From NCBI GenBank assembly GCA_037045225.1, contig JBAOHZ010000009.1:620001-684000 (forward strand): a stretch of 64,000 nucleotides of DNA, read 5' to 3'. The translations under genes were made by a program, and so were the position numbers. The stretch comes from Nitrospira sp. (lineage in GTDB: Bacteria > Nitrospirota > Nitrospiria > Nitrospirales > Nitrospiraceae). How positions within the stretch are numbered: position 1 is the first letter of the stretch; each line of letters begins with the position of its first letter. This document shows positions 17,015 to 26,304 of this stretch, piece by piece. The notes beneath the pieces were generated by a model. It did not search any database, had not been told where the DNA came from, and saw nothing but the letters and a program-made list of their open reading frames with translations.

Positions 17015-18338
17015 AGATCTTCCAGGTCTTCAACAGTTCAACCGCCTTCTGGAGCTGCACATCATCGTCCAGAGAAATGTCCCCAGCGGCATCGCCTGCG
17101 GGCACCGTGCCGTTCTTATGGGCAGGTTCCTCACCCGGCTTGGCCGAAGATGAGGCATCTTTTCCGCCTGCGGGTGCTTTAGCCGTCTTCGGCTCAGACT
17201 CTTTTCCGTCTTTCTCGCCGGCCTTGGCCACTGTCTGTGCCTGCAACTTGACCACAATATCCGGCGTGATGCCGGTGGACTGAATCGAGCGCCCCTTCGG
17301 GGTGTAGTACTTGGCGGTCGTGAGGCGAAGTCCCGACCCGTCGCCCAACGGCAGAATCGTCTGGACTGATCCCTTACCGAAGGACGTGGTCCCAACAATG
17401 ACGGCCCGTCCCCAATCCTGCAACGCACCAGCCACAATCTCCGACGCGCTGGCCGACCCTTCGTTCACCAAAATGATCATCGGAGAATCTTCCAGCGTCT
17501 CCTTCGTCTTGGAGAACCACTCGTCCTTCTTCCCCTCGCGACCTTTGGTATACACGATCAGCTTCCCGTTCCCCACAAACTGCTCGGACACATCAACGGC
17601 CGCCGTCAGGAGACCGCCGGGATTGTTCCGCAAGTCGAGAATCGTCCCCTGAACCTTCTGCTCCTTGAACTGCTTGAGCGCCCGGCTGAGGTCCCGCCCG
17701 GTGGCTTCCTGGAACTGGGTCAACCGCACGTACCCGATGGTATTGTCGAGCACCTTGAACTTCACGCTTTCGATCTTGATGGTGTCCCGCACCAGTGAAA
17801 ATGCCAGCGGATCCGCCGTGCCGTCCCGCTGAATGGTGAGGTTCACCTTGGTGCCTTTGGGACCGCGCATTTTCTGCACCGCATCCATCAGCGTGAGATC
17901 CTTCGTGGGTTCGTCGTTCACCTTGGTAATAAAATCACCGGCCTTGATCCCGGCGCGATGCGCAGGTGTGCCTTCGATCGGGGAGATGACGGCCAATCGG
18001 TTCTCTTTCACGCCGATCTGAATCCCCACCCCGCCGAACTCGCCTTTGGTTTCGACCTGCATTTCTTTGTACATCTCGGGGGTCATATAGGCCGAGTGCG
18101 GATCCAGCGTGGAGAGCATCCCGCGAATCGCCCCCTGCACGAGATCCTTCACCTTGGTATCGTCGACATAATGCTTCTGCACCTGCGTCAAGACCTCGGA
18201 AAAGGTCCGCAGTTCTTCATAGGTCTCGGAGGCGTGGCCGGTCCGCTCCAATCCCTTCTCCAGCACGATGCCGATGCCCAGGGCTACCGTCACCATCAGC
18301 AAGAGATATAACCACCGTCGGCTTCGCCGCTGTTCCAT
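16989..18338 (-). CDS. ctpA: C-terminal processing protease CtpA (S41)
   Basis: The 449-residue periplasmic serine protease has an N-terminal membrane anchor (WLYLLLMVTVALGIGIVL), a PDZ domain (FGGVGIQIG to about residue 175) and the S41 catalytic core. Ser297 (GSASASEI) and Lys322 (TSFGKGSVQ) are 25 residues apart, as in active CtpA/D1P enzymes. A low-complexity Lys/Glu/Ala tail follows. The start at 18338 has GGAAGGAAGGAAA upstream and a good anchor; a start at 18383 is less supported. It follows envC by 26 bases, as the last gene of the ftsEX operon, suggesting a role in regulating cell-wall hydrolases. Confidence 0.94.
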   Translation of the reverse strand: MEQRRSRRWLYLLLMVTVALGIGIVLEKGLERTGHASETYEELRTFSEVLTQVQKHYVDDTKVKDLVQGAIRGMLSTLDPHSAYMTPEMYKEMQVETKGEFGGVGIQIGVKENRLAVISPIEGTPAHRAGIKAGDFITKVNDEPTKDLTLMDAVQKMRGPKGTKVNLTIQRDGTADPLAFSLVRDTIKIESVKFKVLDNTIGYVRLTQFQEATGRDLSRALKQFKEQKVQGTILDLRNNPGGLLTAAVDVSEQFVGNGKLIVYTKGREGKKDEWFSKTKETLEDSPMIILVNEGSASASEIVAGALQDWGRAVIVGTTSFGKGSVQTILPLGDGSGLRLTTAKYYTPKGRSIQSTGITPDIVVKLQAQTVAKAGEKDGKESEPKTAKAPAGGKDASSSAKPGEEPAHKNGTVPAGDAAGDISLDDDVQLQKAVELLKTWKIFRELRPAA

Positions 18339-18364
18339 ATCGTGGGTTTCCTTCCTTCCGAGAC

Positions 18365-19555
18365 CTACCGTTTTGACAGCCACACAAGGGGATCCACCGG
18401 TTCCGCCCCCTCGCGCAACTCAAAATAGAGCGTATTTTCACCCGTCATACCTGTATCACCCGTTTCACCGATCGCTTCTCCAGCTTCGATCCGGGCCCCG
18501 ACCGACGTCAATATTTTCGACGCATGGGCATACAACGAAAAGACTCCGTTGGCATGATCCATGATTATAACGAGTCCGTAGCCTTTCAACCAGTCCGCGT
18601 AGACAACTTGGCCGGCAAGCACCGACCGTATATTACTCCCTTCCGCAGCGCGAATCTCAATCCCTTTTCGCTGGATATAGGTATTGAAGGTCGGGTGCTT
18701 CTGCCGGCCGAAGTACGACACCACTTGCCCTTCGGTCGGCCAAAGAAGCGTCCCTCGCAACGCACGGAGGCCTCCAGCCGCAGAGGGGGGGCGAGTTGCC
18801 AGTGCCGCCCGACGTCTGGTTTCCAGCTCTTTCAGCAAACTGTCGACCCGGGTGGCCGACCGCTCCAATTCCTCCACGGCCCGGTCATGCGATTCCTTTT
18901 CTTGAGTAATTTTCGCAAGATACACTCGTTTCTGCTTTTTCAAACCTTGGATCTGGGTCAGCTTTTCTTCGGTGTTGACCTTGTAGGCCAGGATGCCCTG
19001 ACGCGCCTCTTCTCGACTCCGCTCGACCTCGGCAATCCGCTCGGCATCTTTTCGGTAGGTGTCCATGATCTCATACTCTCGCTGAGTGACGGCGGAGAGG
19101 TACCGAAATCGTCGTTGAAAGTCCCCTGACGAACTGGCTGCCAGCAGCGTTCTCAGGTGCCAAAAGCGCCCTTCGACATACTGAACCCGTAAACGGGCGG
19201 CGATGGCATCCTGCCGCTCATCGATACGTTCCGACAGGCGGCTCAGCTGCACGCTCATCTGCTCGATTTCCACATCCTTCTTTTTGAGCTTCCTGACGAC
19301 GTCCTGATGCTCCTGACGGTAGCGCACTAGACGTTCGTCCAACGACTGCAATCCCTGCAGGACCGACTCGCGTTTCTTCTCCGCCTCATCCGCCTTCTTA
19401 CGCTTCTCGACAATCGTACCGCGCAGCTTCTCCAGTGTTTTCTTTTCTTGCTCGATCTTGTCCGCATACGAATCCTTGCGCTCCGCCCAGGCCGGGGCCG
19501 TCCACAGAACCATCTGAACAGCCATCACGACACATCCCCATCGTGCCCACGTCAT
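18365..19555 (-). CDS. envC: Murein hydrolase activator EnvC-like
   Basis: The 396-residue protein has a signal peptide (WGCVVMAVQMVLWTAPAWA), a long coiled coil (about 30-240) and a C-terminal LytM domain. The LytM metal site is degenerate: the HxxxD position reads RKGIEI and the HxH position LYFELR, as in EnvC, so it activates amidases rather than cutting. The start at 19555 overlaps the ftsX stop by ATGA, so translation is coupled. EnvC is held by FtsX in the periplasm, and the gene order ftsE-ftsX-envC is direct support. Confidence 0.92.
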   Translation of the reverse strand: MTWARWGCVVMAVQMVLWTAPAWAERKDSYADKIEQEKKTLEKLRGTIVEKRKKADEAEKKRESVLQGLQSLDERLVRYRQEHQDVVRKLKKKDVEIEQMSVQLSRLSERIDERQDAIAARLRVQYVEGRFWHLRTLLAASSSGDFQRRFRYLSAVTQREYEIMDTYRKDAERIAEVERSREEARQGILAYKVNTEEKLTQIQGLKKQKRVYLAKITQEKESHDRAVEELERSATRVDSLLKELETRRRAALATRPPSAAGGLRALRGTLLWPTEGQVVSYFGRQKHPTFNTYIQRKGIEIRAAEGSNIRSVLAGQVVYADWLKGYGLVIIMDHANGVFSLYAHASKILTSVGARIEAGEAIGETGDTGMTGENTLYFELREGAEPVDPLVWLSKR

Positions 19556-20451
19556 GCCCGCCCCTCCCCGAATCGGAGCAAGGAGAGAAAACTGCCGGCA
19601 CAGCCGAGGAAGAGCCCCACACACACGAGCACCACACACATTTCGACAGGAAAAAACGTCAGCATGGCGTCCACGCCCAGGAATCGGCTGGCAGACCGGA
19701 TTTCATGACGAAACAATTCGAACCCGGCCTTGAGGATCACCAGCGAAAGGGCGCTGCCGAGCAACCCGAGCACGGCGCCTTCGAGCAGGTAGGGCACACG
19801 GATAAAGGTGGCGCTCGCGCCGATCAGTCCCAGAATCTCAATTTCTTCCCGGCGTGAATACAGCGCCAAACGAATCGTGTTTGCGATGATCGTGACCGAC
19901 GCCGCGGATAAAATGATGCCGACGATGATGGCCGCCACCTCGATATACCGGACAATGCCGGCTAAGGCCTCAACCCATTCCTGATTATATTGCACCTGCG
20001 CGACTCCGGGAATCGCCTGGGCGCGGGTGGCCCAACGCCGCATCGCGTCCGATGAGCGAGACTCCACGGCAAGCGTCACGACGAACGACGCCGGAAGCGG
20101 GTTCTGCCCGAGCCCCTGCAACAGATGCGACTCCGCCGGAAACTGACTCTGGAAATCGGCCAAGGCCCGCTCCTTGGACACAAAGGTCAACGACCCGACG
20201 GCACGATCGGCTTTCAGTTGTAGTTCGATATCGCCTCTCGTCTGCTCCGTCAGGTCATCCTGCAAATACACCATCACCTGAATATCCTGCTCGAGTGACG
20301 AGGCCATGGCTCTCAAATTGACATAGAGCAGCAAGAACACGCCGACGCAGGCAAAGGTGAACGCCGTGGTAGCCACCGCCACCACCGTGGTCGTACGGTT
20401 CGTCAACACATTGGCGACCGCCTCCCGCAGCACATACACGAGGCGCCTCAC
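19552..20451 (-). CDS. ftsX: Cell division protein FtsX
   Basis: The 299-residue membrane protein has an N-terminal helix (TTTVVAVATTAFTFACVGVF), a periplasmic loop (about 55-170) and three C-terminal helices, the FtsX topology. It transmits FtsE ATP hydrolysis to EnvC to control septal peptidoglycan splitting. Its start overlaps the ftsE stop by 4 bases and its stop overlaps the envC start by 4 bases. Confidence 0.95.
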   Translation of the reverse strand: MRRLVYVLREAVANVLTNRTTTVVAVATTAFTFACVGVFLLLYVNLRAMASSLEQDIQVMVYLQDDLTEQTRGDIELQLKADRAVGSLTFVSKERALADFQSQFPAESHLLQGLGQNPLPASFVVTLAVESRSSDAMRRWATRAQAIPGVAQVQYNQEWVEALAGIVRYIEVAAIIVGIILSAASVTIIANTIRLALYSRREEIEILGLIGASATFIRVPYLLEGAVLGLLGSALSLVILKAGFELFRHEIRSASRFLGVDAMLTFFPVEMCVVLVCVGLFLGCAGSFLSLLRFGEGRA

Positions 20452-21116
20452 GGGGACACCTGCTCCCGCGAGACGACCTTCCCTTGATCCAATGTGATCA
20501 CGCGCCGATTGACCTGCGCCAAGACGTTGGGATCGTGAGTCGCCACGATGATGGTTGTGCCACGGGCGTTGATCGACTTGAACAGCTCGATGATTTCGCT
20601 GGTCAGCTCCGGGTCCAAATTCCCGGTCGGCTCATCGGCCAGCAGCATGATCGGCCCATTGACGATGGCGCGGGCGATGCAAATCCGTTGCTGTTCGCCG
20701 GTGGAAAGTCCAGGAGGAAAGAGATCCTTCTTATGATCCAGCCCCACCGACCGTAACGCCTCCGTCACTTTCCGTCTGATTTCAACGGCGGAGGCCCCCT
20801 GAACCAGCAGGGGCAACGACACATTCTCGAACACCGTTTTCTTGGGCAGCAGACGGAAATCCTGCAGCACCACCCCCACTTTTCGACGTAATAAGGGGAT
20901 TTCAGACGGTCGCAATTTGGACAAGCTTCGGCCCTGCACCAGAATCTGCCCTTCATCCGGGCGTTCTGCGCCGATCAGCAATTTCAGCAAGGTCGATTTA
21001 CCCGCGCCGCTCGGCCCCATCAACAAGACGAACTCGCCCTTCTCGATGTCCAGCGTCACATCGGATAGCGCCGGACGGCGGGCGTAATATTTTGAGACGT
21101 GAAAAAGTTGAATCAT
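20448..21116 (-). CDS. ftsE: Cell division ATP-binding protein FtsE
   Basis: The 222-residue ABC ATPase shows Walker A GPSGAGKST, signature LSTGEQQR, Walker B LLADEPTGNLD and H-loop ATHD. The start MIQLFHVSKYYARRPALSDV is standard for FtsE. It is first in ftsE-ftsX-envC-ctpA; the 112-base gap to yraN upstream may contain a weak promoter (TTGATC, 18-base spacer, TTAAGC) that I do not annotate. Confidence 0.96.
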   Translation of the reverse strand: MIQLFHVSKYYARRPALSDVTLDIEKGEFVLLMGPSGAGKSTLLKLLIGAERPDEGQILVQGRSLSKLRPSEIPLLRRKVGVVLQDFRLLPKKTVFENVSLPLLVQGASAVEIRRKVTEALRSVGLDHKKDLFPPGLSTGEQQRICIARAIVNGPIMLLADEPTGNLDPELTSEIIELFKSINARGTTIIVATHDPNVLAQVNRRVITLDQGKVVSREQVSP

Positions 21117-21228
21117 GGATGGCAGCAGAGACAGCGGCCGGACCGGAGTGAACTCTCAAGCCCTTTCCGCTTAACACGGCACACTGTGAGCAGATCAATC
21201 AGGAGTGCGCAGGAGCGCGATTCCCATC

Positions 21229-21615
21229 CTACCATCGCAGATCATCCCCCGCGACGTCGAATGCATTCGCAATATGCTGCACCGGGCCAACCGTCCCGGC
21301 CTCATCCTGTATCAAAACCACATCGAACCGACACGCACGATCACGAATTCGATGTTGCGCGAGATACTGCGCCGCGAGTTGAATCAATTTGGCACGCTTG
21401 CGCGCATCGACAGCTTCGATCGCGCCGCCGTAGGTTCCGTTCCGACGACGTTTGACCTCGATGAACACCAGTACCCCCTGGTCATCGGCCACCAGATCGA
21501 GCTCGCCCAAGGGGGAGCGCACATTCCGGCCAAGGATACGAAACCCCTGCCGCCGCAGGTAGGCTTCCGCCCGTCCCTCCCCTTCATCCCCCACTTCACG
21601 ACGTCGATCACGCAT
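21229..21615 (-). CDS. YraN/UPF0102 family nuclease-fold protein
   Basis: The 128-residue protein carries the predicted endonuclease-like core: GRAEAYLRRQGFRILGRN, GELDLVADD and VFIEVKRRR, a PD-(D/E)XK-type arrangement. Its function in bacteria is unsettled. The start at 21615 lies 16 bases after the rnhB stop; an upstream ATG at 21669 would overlap rnhB by 38 bases. The family is commonly found next to rnhB, as here. Confidence 0.85.
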   Translation of the reverse strand: MRDRRREVGDEGEGRAEAYLRRQGFRILGRNVRSPLGELDLVADDQGVLVFIEVKRRRNGTYGGAIEAVDARKRAKLIQLAAQYLAQHRIRDRACRFDVVLIQDEAGTVGPVQHIANAFDVAGDDLRW

Positions 21616-21631
21616 CGATCCAGCGGGCCCC

Positions 21632-22306
21632 TCAAACCTGGGCGACAGCGGAACACCCCGTCCCGGCATCACCGGCACAGAGGTGCTGCACCGGCGCAAA
21701 ACTCCGGCGATGGATCGAACAAGGCCCGTGCTCCCGGAGCAGACGGAGGTGCTCCGGAGTCCCGTAGCCTTTGTGTTCGGCAAAATTATATTGGGGATAC
21801 CAACGGTGATACTCAACCATCACGCGATCACGCATCACCTTCGCGATGATCGAGGCGGCCGCAATGGAGCAGGAAAGGCCATCGCCCTTGATGATGGAAC
21901 GTTGAGGAACCGACAGCCCGGAGAGCGTCACGGCATCCAGCAGCAAGAAATCCGGCGGAAACGGCAATGCCTGGAGAGCACGCTGCATCGCCACCCGGGT
22001 CGCCTGAAGGATGTTCAACCGATCGATCTCCGCCTCCGTCGCAGCGCCGATGCCAACGCCGATGGCCCGACGAACGATTTCAGCGAACAGTCGAATACGG
22101 TCCGCCTCCCCGACCTGCTTGGAATCGTTCAGGCCTAGCAGACGGCATCGACGCGGCAACACCACCGCAGCCGCGACGACGGGACCGGCGAGAGGCCCAC
22201 GCCCGGCCTCATCGAGCCCGGCTATATGCCGGTACCCGCGACACCAAGCCTCCACCTCAAATTCCTCGGTGGGGCCTCCTATCGTCGGGTTCGGAGTACC
22301 AGCCAA
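21632..22306 (-). CDS. rnhB: Ribonuclease HII
   Basis: The 224-residue enzyme removes ribonucleotides and RNA primers from DNA. Active-site motifs are GLDEAGRGPLAGPV (DEG) and the Asp of LLLDAV; KGDGLSCSIAAASIIAKV and the SYGTP-like stretch HKGYGTPEH also match. The C-terminus extends about 20 residues past the usual end. The gene lies 53 bases after rplS in the translation operon. Confidence 0.95.
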   Translation of the reverse strand: MAGTPNPTIGGPTEEFEVEAWCRGYRHIAGLDEAGRGPLAGPVVAAAVVLPRRCRLLGLNDSKQVGEADRIRLFAEIVRRAIGVGIGAATEAEIDRLNILQATRVAMQRALQALPFPPDFLLLDAVTLSGLSVPQRSIIKGDGLSCSIAAASIIAKVMRDRVMVEYHRWYPQYNFAEHKGYGTPEHLRLLREHGPCSIHRRSFAPVQHLCAGDAGTGCSAVAQV

Positions 22307-22359
22307 ACGTGCGCCTCTGTCCTGGTCTCAAGCGGAACACAACACAATCGATTGATCGA

Positions 22360-22773
22360 TCAGGCCTTCGCAGCCGTGGCTGCTGCGGCCGCCTCAAGCT
22401 TGGCCGCTGCCTGTGCCTTGCTCTCGACCTTAAACTCACGATCTTCCACCTTGGCAAACTTGCCCTTCTTGGTGCGCAGATAGTAGAGCTTGGCCCGGCG
22501 TACGCGCCCTTGGCGGACGACATCGACCTTCGCCACATTGGGTGAGTGGATGGGGAACGTCCGCTCGACGCCGACGTTGTAGGACAGCTTGCGCACGGTA
22601 AAGGTTTCGCTATTGAGCGTGCCTTTTCTGGCGATGACCGTCCCCTCATACACCTGGATACGCTCTTTTTCACCTTCGACCACCTTCACGTGGACACGAA
22701 CAGTATCCCCGATCTCGAACTTGGGCGTCGTTTTCTTGGTTAAGGATCGTTGGATCCGTTCTAGCCGATTCAT
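22360..22773 (-). CDS. rplS: 50S ribosomal protein L19
   Basis: The 137-residue protein shows FEIGDTVRVHVKVVEG, RIQVYEGTVIARKG and RQGRVRRAKLYYLR, all typical of L19 at the 30S-50S interface. A Lys/Ala-rich tail of about 25 residues is added. ATG 22773 is chosen for the GGAGGAGGGG ribosome-binding site just upstream and the L19 N-terminus MNRLERIQ; an upstream frame to 22815 overlaps trmD and is rejected. Confidence 0.96.
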   Translation of the reverse strand: MNRLERIQRSLTKKTTPKFEIGDTVRVHVKVVEGEKERIQVYEGTVIARKGTLNSETFTVRKLSYNVGVERTFPIHSPNVAKVDVVRQGRVRRAKLYYLRTKKGKFAKVEDREFKVESKAQAAAKLEAAAAATAAKA

Positions 22774-22792
22774 AATCTTTCCCCTCCTCCTC

Positions 22793-23566
22793 TCAACGAA
22801 CAGGTACCTGTACAAGACTCTCTTGCATCACTTCGCTCAACAACCGTCGATCTTCCAATCCAAGCTCGCGATCCCGCAAGAGATCCGGCCGCTTCAGATA
22901 GGTATTCCGCAACGCTTCCTTCCGACGCCACAACCGGATCGCCTCATGGTGACCCGAGACCAGCACCTCCGGAACCGCCATCCCGCGCACCTCCGCCGGT
23001 CTGGTGTAGTGCGGATACTCCAACAATCCCTCAGTAAACGACTCCTCGGCCGCCGACGCCGCATCGCCCAACACGCCTGGAACCAGGCGCGCCGCCGCAT
23101 CGATCATCACCAGCGCCGGCAGTTCTCCTCCGGTCAAGACATAATCTCCGACGGAGATTTCTTCCGGATGCAGCGCCAGTCTGACACGCTCATCCATCCC
23201 CTCATAATGTCCGCAGACGAAGACTACGACCCGTTCGTCCTGCGCCAGCGACTGTGCCAACTCCTGCGTGAAAGGCCGCCCTTGCGGAGACGGAATAATC
23301 ACCCGCAACGTCGTCTCCGGATGAGAGGCCCGATAACGGGTCCTTAACGCATCGATGGCCTGGAGCACCGGTTCTGCCTTCATGACCATCCCGGCCCCCC
23401 CGCCATACGGCACATCGTCTGCCGTCTTATGCCGATCGAAGGTGTGGTCACGCAAGTTCTGAACCGACACCTCCAATAACCCCTTTTCCTGGGCGCGCTT
23501 CAGAATACTCTGGCCAAGCACCGGGGCCACCATCTCCGGGAACAATGTCACGACCGCGCACCGCAT
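22793..23566 (-). CDS. trmD: tRNA (guanine37-N1)-methyltransferase TrmD
   Basis: The 257-residue SPOUT methyltransferase shows MRCAVVTLFPEM at the start, DDVPYGGGAGMV, FVCGHYEGMDERV and the knot region YVLTGGELPALVMIDAAARL. It methylates G37 in tRNA to prevent frameshifting. The start follows the rimM stop by one base, with GGAGAG 7 bases upstream inside rimM. Confidence 0.97.
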   Translation of the reverse strand: MRCAVVTLFPEMVAPVLGQSILKRAQEKGLLEVSVQNLRDHTFDRHKTADDVPYGGGAGMVMKAEPVLQAIDALRTRYRASHPETTLRVIIPSPQGRPFTQELAQSLAQDERVVVFVCGHYEGMDERVRLALHPEEISVGDYVLTGGELPALVMIDAAARLVPGVLGDAASAAEESFTEGLLEYPHYTRPAEVRGMAVPEVLVSGHHEAIRLWRRKEALRNTYLKRPDLLRDRELGLEDRRLLSEVMQESLVQVPVR

Positions 23567-23567
23567 G

Positions 23568-24095
23568 TTACAGCTCTCCAAACCCTTCCGGCAGCCGCAC
23601 GGTCATGACCCGTGCCGATACGTCGACCGCAACCACGACTTGTTTCGCCGCAGGAATCAGCATGTCTTTTCCGTCCTGTCGCACCAGAAAACTCTGGTTG
23701 CCGGACATGGCGACCACTTCTTCCAAGCGACCGAACACCGTCCCGACCTCATCCTGCACGACCATCCCGATCAAATCACATTGATAGTACTGGTCGGCCG
23801 GCAACGCCGGCGAGTCTCCGCGGGGAACTTGGATGAAGGCTCCGCGAAACTCGGCGACCTGCTCAGGAGTCGTAAACGCCTCGAACGCCACAATCCACGT
23901 CGGCCCCCCGGGCCGCACATGTGTCACACGGGTCTCGATGGTCTTCCCGGCAGACCCGACAATGGTCACCTGCCCAAGAGCCTCGAATCGCCCCGGCACA
24001 TCCGTAAGCGAACGCACGCGCGCCTCGCCTCGCACCCCGAACGATCGCTCGATCCTTCCGATGGTGACGAGTTCTGCGTGGTCGAGCGTCGCCAT
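23568..24095 (-). CDS. rimM: Ribosome maturation factor RimM
   Basis: The 175-residue protein has the N-terminal RimM barrel (VTIGRIERSFGVRGEARV) and a C-terminal PRC barrel (YYQCDLIGMVV to the end). It assists 30S head assembly around S19. It lies between rpsP and trmD as usual; a KH-domain gene (khpA), common between rpsP and rimM, is absent here, the gap being only 10 bases. Confidence 0.95.
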   Translation of the reverse strand: MATLDHAELVTIGRIERSFGVRGEARVRSLTDVPGRFEALGQVTIVGSAGKTIETRVTHVRPGGPTWIVAFEAFTTPEQVAEFRGAFIQVPRGDSPALPADQYYQCDLIGMVVQDEVGTVFGRLEEVVAMSGNQSFLVRQDGKDMLIPAAKQVVVAVDVSARVMTVRLPEGFGEL

Positions 24096-24105
24096 GCCTG
24101 CCGAG

Positions 24106-24441
24106 CTACTTCTTGCTCTTCACGCTCGTGACAGCCTTCTCGGCCTTTTCCGGCTTCGCAGTCTTTTCGACTTTCGCACTCTTCTCCGTTTCGAACTCTT
24201 TCCAGACCCCGTGTCGCTTCAATAGCGTCCGCACGGTTACCGTGGGCTGAGCACCATGCCGCAACCAGGACAACACCCGCTCCGACTTCAGTACCGGCAC
24301 GGCCGGATTCTTGAGCGGATCGAAAATGCCGAGGATTTCCAAAAAGCGCCCATCGCGTGGTTTCCGTGAGTCAGCCGCAATCACCCGATACATCGGCCGC
24401 TTATGTCGCCCTGTCCGTGCCAATCGTAAATGAACCGCCAC
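24106..24441 (-). CDS. rpsP: 30S ribosomal protein S16
   Basis: The 111-residue protein has the S16 core (VHLRLARTGRHKRPMYRVIA; LGIFDP; VLSWLRHGAQPT) followed by a Lys/Glu-rich tail of about 30 residues not needed for the fold. It uses GTG as start with GAGGAGG 5 bases before it. It is second in the ffh operon. Confidence 0.96.
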   Translation of the reverse strand: MAVHLRLARTGRHKRPMYRVIAADSRKPRDGRFLEILGIFDPLKNPAVPVLKSERVLSWLRHGAQPTVTVRTLLKRHGVWKEFETEKSAKVEKTAKPEKAEKAVTSVKSKK

Positions 24442-24547
24442 TAGAACCTCCTCAGAGTAATGAGCTGTCAGCCATAGGCTGTGTTCGCTCGGTTAGGACT
24501 CTCTTCTCCATCGTGAACATATGCACACAGAAACCACTGTCACCTAG

Positions 24548-25897
24548 TTACATGCCTCGAAGCATTTGGGCCAACTGACGCCGACCTCCCGCACCACCTG
24601 ACATGACCTTGGCGATTTTCCTGGCCTGCAGGAATTGCTTGATCAAGCGGTTGACCTCTTGCACACTTGTCCCGCTGCCACGGGCGATTCGTTTCTTTCG
24701 GCTCCCGTTGATCAACGTGTGGTCGCGCCGCTCGCGTGAGGTCATGGAGTCGATCATGGCCGCGACCCGCTTCATTTCCTTTTCCGGCAGTCCGCTATTG
24801 GCGAGATCTTTCAACTTTTGTCCGCCTGGCAGCATCCCCAGGATTTGCTCGAATGACCCCAGCCGATTCATCTGCCCGAGTTGCGACCGAAAATCTTCCA
24901 GGGTAAAGGTGCTACTGGTCAGTTTCTTTTGAGCAGCTTCGGCCTCTTCCCGTGAAAACGTCTCCTGAGCCTTCTCAATGAGCGAGAGCACATCGCCCAT
25001 CCCGAGGATTCGCGACGCCATCCGGTCCGGATGGAACGGCTCCAAGGCATCGAGTTTTTCCCCCATCCCAAGAAACTTAATCGGCCTTCCGGTCACAGCC
25101 CGGATGGACAGCACAGCGCCTCCACGCGCATCACCCTCGACCTTTGTCAAGATGACCCCGGTGAGACCGACTTGCTGATCGAACTGGCCGGCCATATTGA
25201 CGGCATCCTGGCCGGTCATGGCATCGGCTACCAGGAGCACCTCGTGGGGGTTCACGGCCTGCTTCACTGCCACGAGTTCGGCCATCAATTCATCATCGAC
25301 GTGCAACCGGCCGCCGGTATCCAACACAATGAGGTCGTACCCTTGCTCTTGGCCACGCTCTACCCCACGTTGGCAGATTCGCACGACGTCGGCACGTGAC
25401 GCATCGACTTGATCGAATCGATGCACATCGATTTCAAGATCGTGCCCGAGACTCGCCAACTGATCACCCGCGGCGGGGCGACGGGGGTCGGCCGCCACCA
25501 GTAACACGCGCTTCCCCTGGCTCTTAAACAACCGAGCGAGTTTGCCGGAGGTCGTTGTTTTCCCGGCTCCCTGCAACCCCACCATCATAATGATGGTCGG
25601 TGGCCTGGAGGCGAGACTGATACCGGACCGCTCACCGCCCATCATGCCGCGGAGCTCGTCCCAGACCACTTTGACGACCTGGTGCCCTGGGGTCAGGCTT
25701 TTCAGAACCTCCTGACCAACCGCCTTCTCACGAACGCGGTCCAGGAAATCCTTGACGACCTTGAAGTTGACGTCCGCTTCAAGCAACGCGAGACGAACTT
25801 CCTTCAAAGCCTCAGCAATATTGTCTTCCGTGAGCACACCCTGCCCACGAAGCTTCTTGAGGATTCGTTCGAATTTTTCGCTGAGCGCGTCAAGCAC
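24548..25897 (-). CDS. ffh: Signal recognition particle protein Ffh
   Basis: The 449-residue GTPase targets nascent membrane proteins. The N domain, G domain (GLQGAGKTTTSGKLA; DTGGRLHVD; TKVEGDARGG) and methionine-rich M domain with the RNA-binding SRKKRIARGSGTSVQEVN stretch are all intact. The start is GTG at 25897 with a poor ribosome-binding site. It heads the translation operon behind the promoter at 25986-26013. A 106-base gap separates it from rpsP. Confidence 0.96.
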   Translation of the reverse strand: MLDALSEKFERILKKLRGQGVLTEDNIAEALKEVRLALLEADVNFKVVKDFLDRVREKAVGQEVLKSLTPGHQVVKVVWDELRGMMGGERSGISLASRPPTIIMMVGLQGAGKTTTSGKLARLFKSQGKRVLLVAADPRRPAAGDQLASLGHDLEIDVHRFDQVDASRADVVRICQRGVERGQEQGYDLIVLDTGGRLHVDDELMAELVAVKQAVNPHEVLLVADAMTGQDAVNMAGQFDQQVGLTGVILTKVEGDARGGAVLSIRAVTGRPIKFLGMGEKLDALEPFHPDRMASRILGMGDVLSLIEKAQETFSREEAEAAQKKLTSSTFTLEDFRSQLGQMNRLGSFEQILGMLPGGQKLKDLANSGLPEKEMKRVAAMIDSMTSRERRDHTLINGSRKKRIARGSGTSVQEVNRLIKQFLQARKIAKVMSGGAGGRRQLAQMLRGM

Positions 25898-25985
25898 AAG
25901 TCACCAAACAAAAAGGCCATCGAAGCCGGGGTCGAGCCAGAGCTCCGATCGCCTCGAAAAACATCAAAAAAATAGCATCGGGCAG

Positions 25986-26013
25986 TCTATAGAAGGGGGC
26001 AGAGTGAAGTCAA
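25986..26013 (-). promoter_or_regulatory. Sigma-70 type promoter of the ffh operon
   Basis: Minus-strand TTGACT (26013-26008), a 16-base spacer and TATAGA (25991-25986). The leader before the ffh GTG is about 80 bases. Confidence 0.65.
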
Positions 26014-26223
26014 GATATTCGGGAGCGATTCCGACCGATTCCCTCAGGCCGTTCCAATTCACCTTGCCGACACGGCACTCAACTCGCCTCAGCAACCTCG
26101 TCAGACCTGTGCGGCCATTTCAGTCCGGCCGCCGCAAGAAGCCCGGAGCCACGCGAGGCTCGTTCTGGAAGAACCTCCGCAATCAGCCACATGCATCCAC
26201 AGCCGCGCCTGGCATGCATTTTG

Positions 26224-26252
26224 TTGACATCATTTTCCGCTTCCGATATGGT
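26224..26252 (+). promoter_or_regulatory. Sigma-70 type promoter of the DUF4321 gene
   Basis: TTGACA (26224-26229), a 17-base spacer and TATGGT (26247-26252). It stands about 50 bases before the ATG at 26305. Confidence 0.65.
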
Positions 26253-26304
26253 GCCTCAAGTCGGCACATATACGCCGACCGGTGGGAACGAGGAGAGATA
26301 TCGG

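Larger units (their letters stand above)
25898..26304. other. Intergenic region between ffh and DUF4321 gene (divergent promoters)
   Basis: These 407 bases separate the divergent ffh operon and the DUF4321 gene. They contain the minus promoter at 25986-26013 and the plus promoter at 26224-26252. The middle (about 26014-26220) shows no credible gene, RNA or repeat. Confidence 0.6.
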
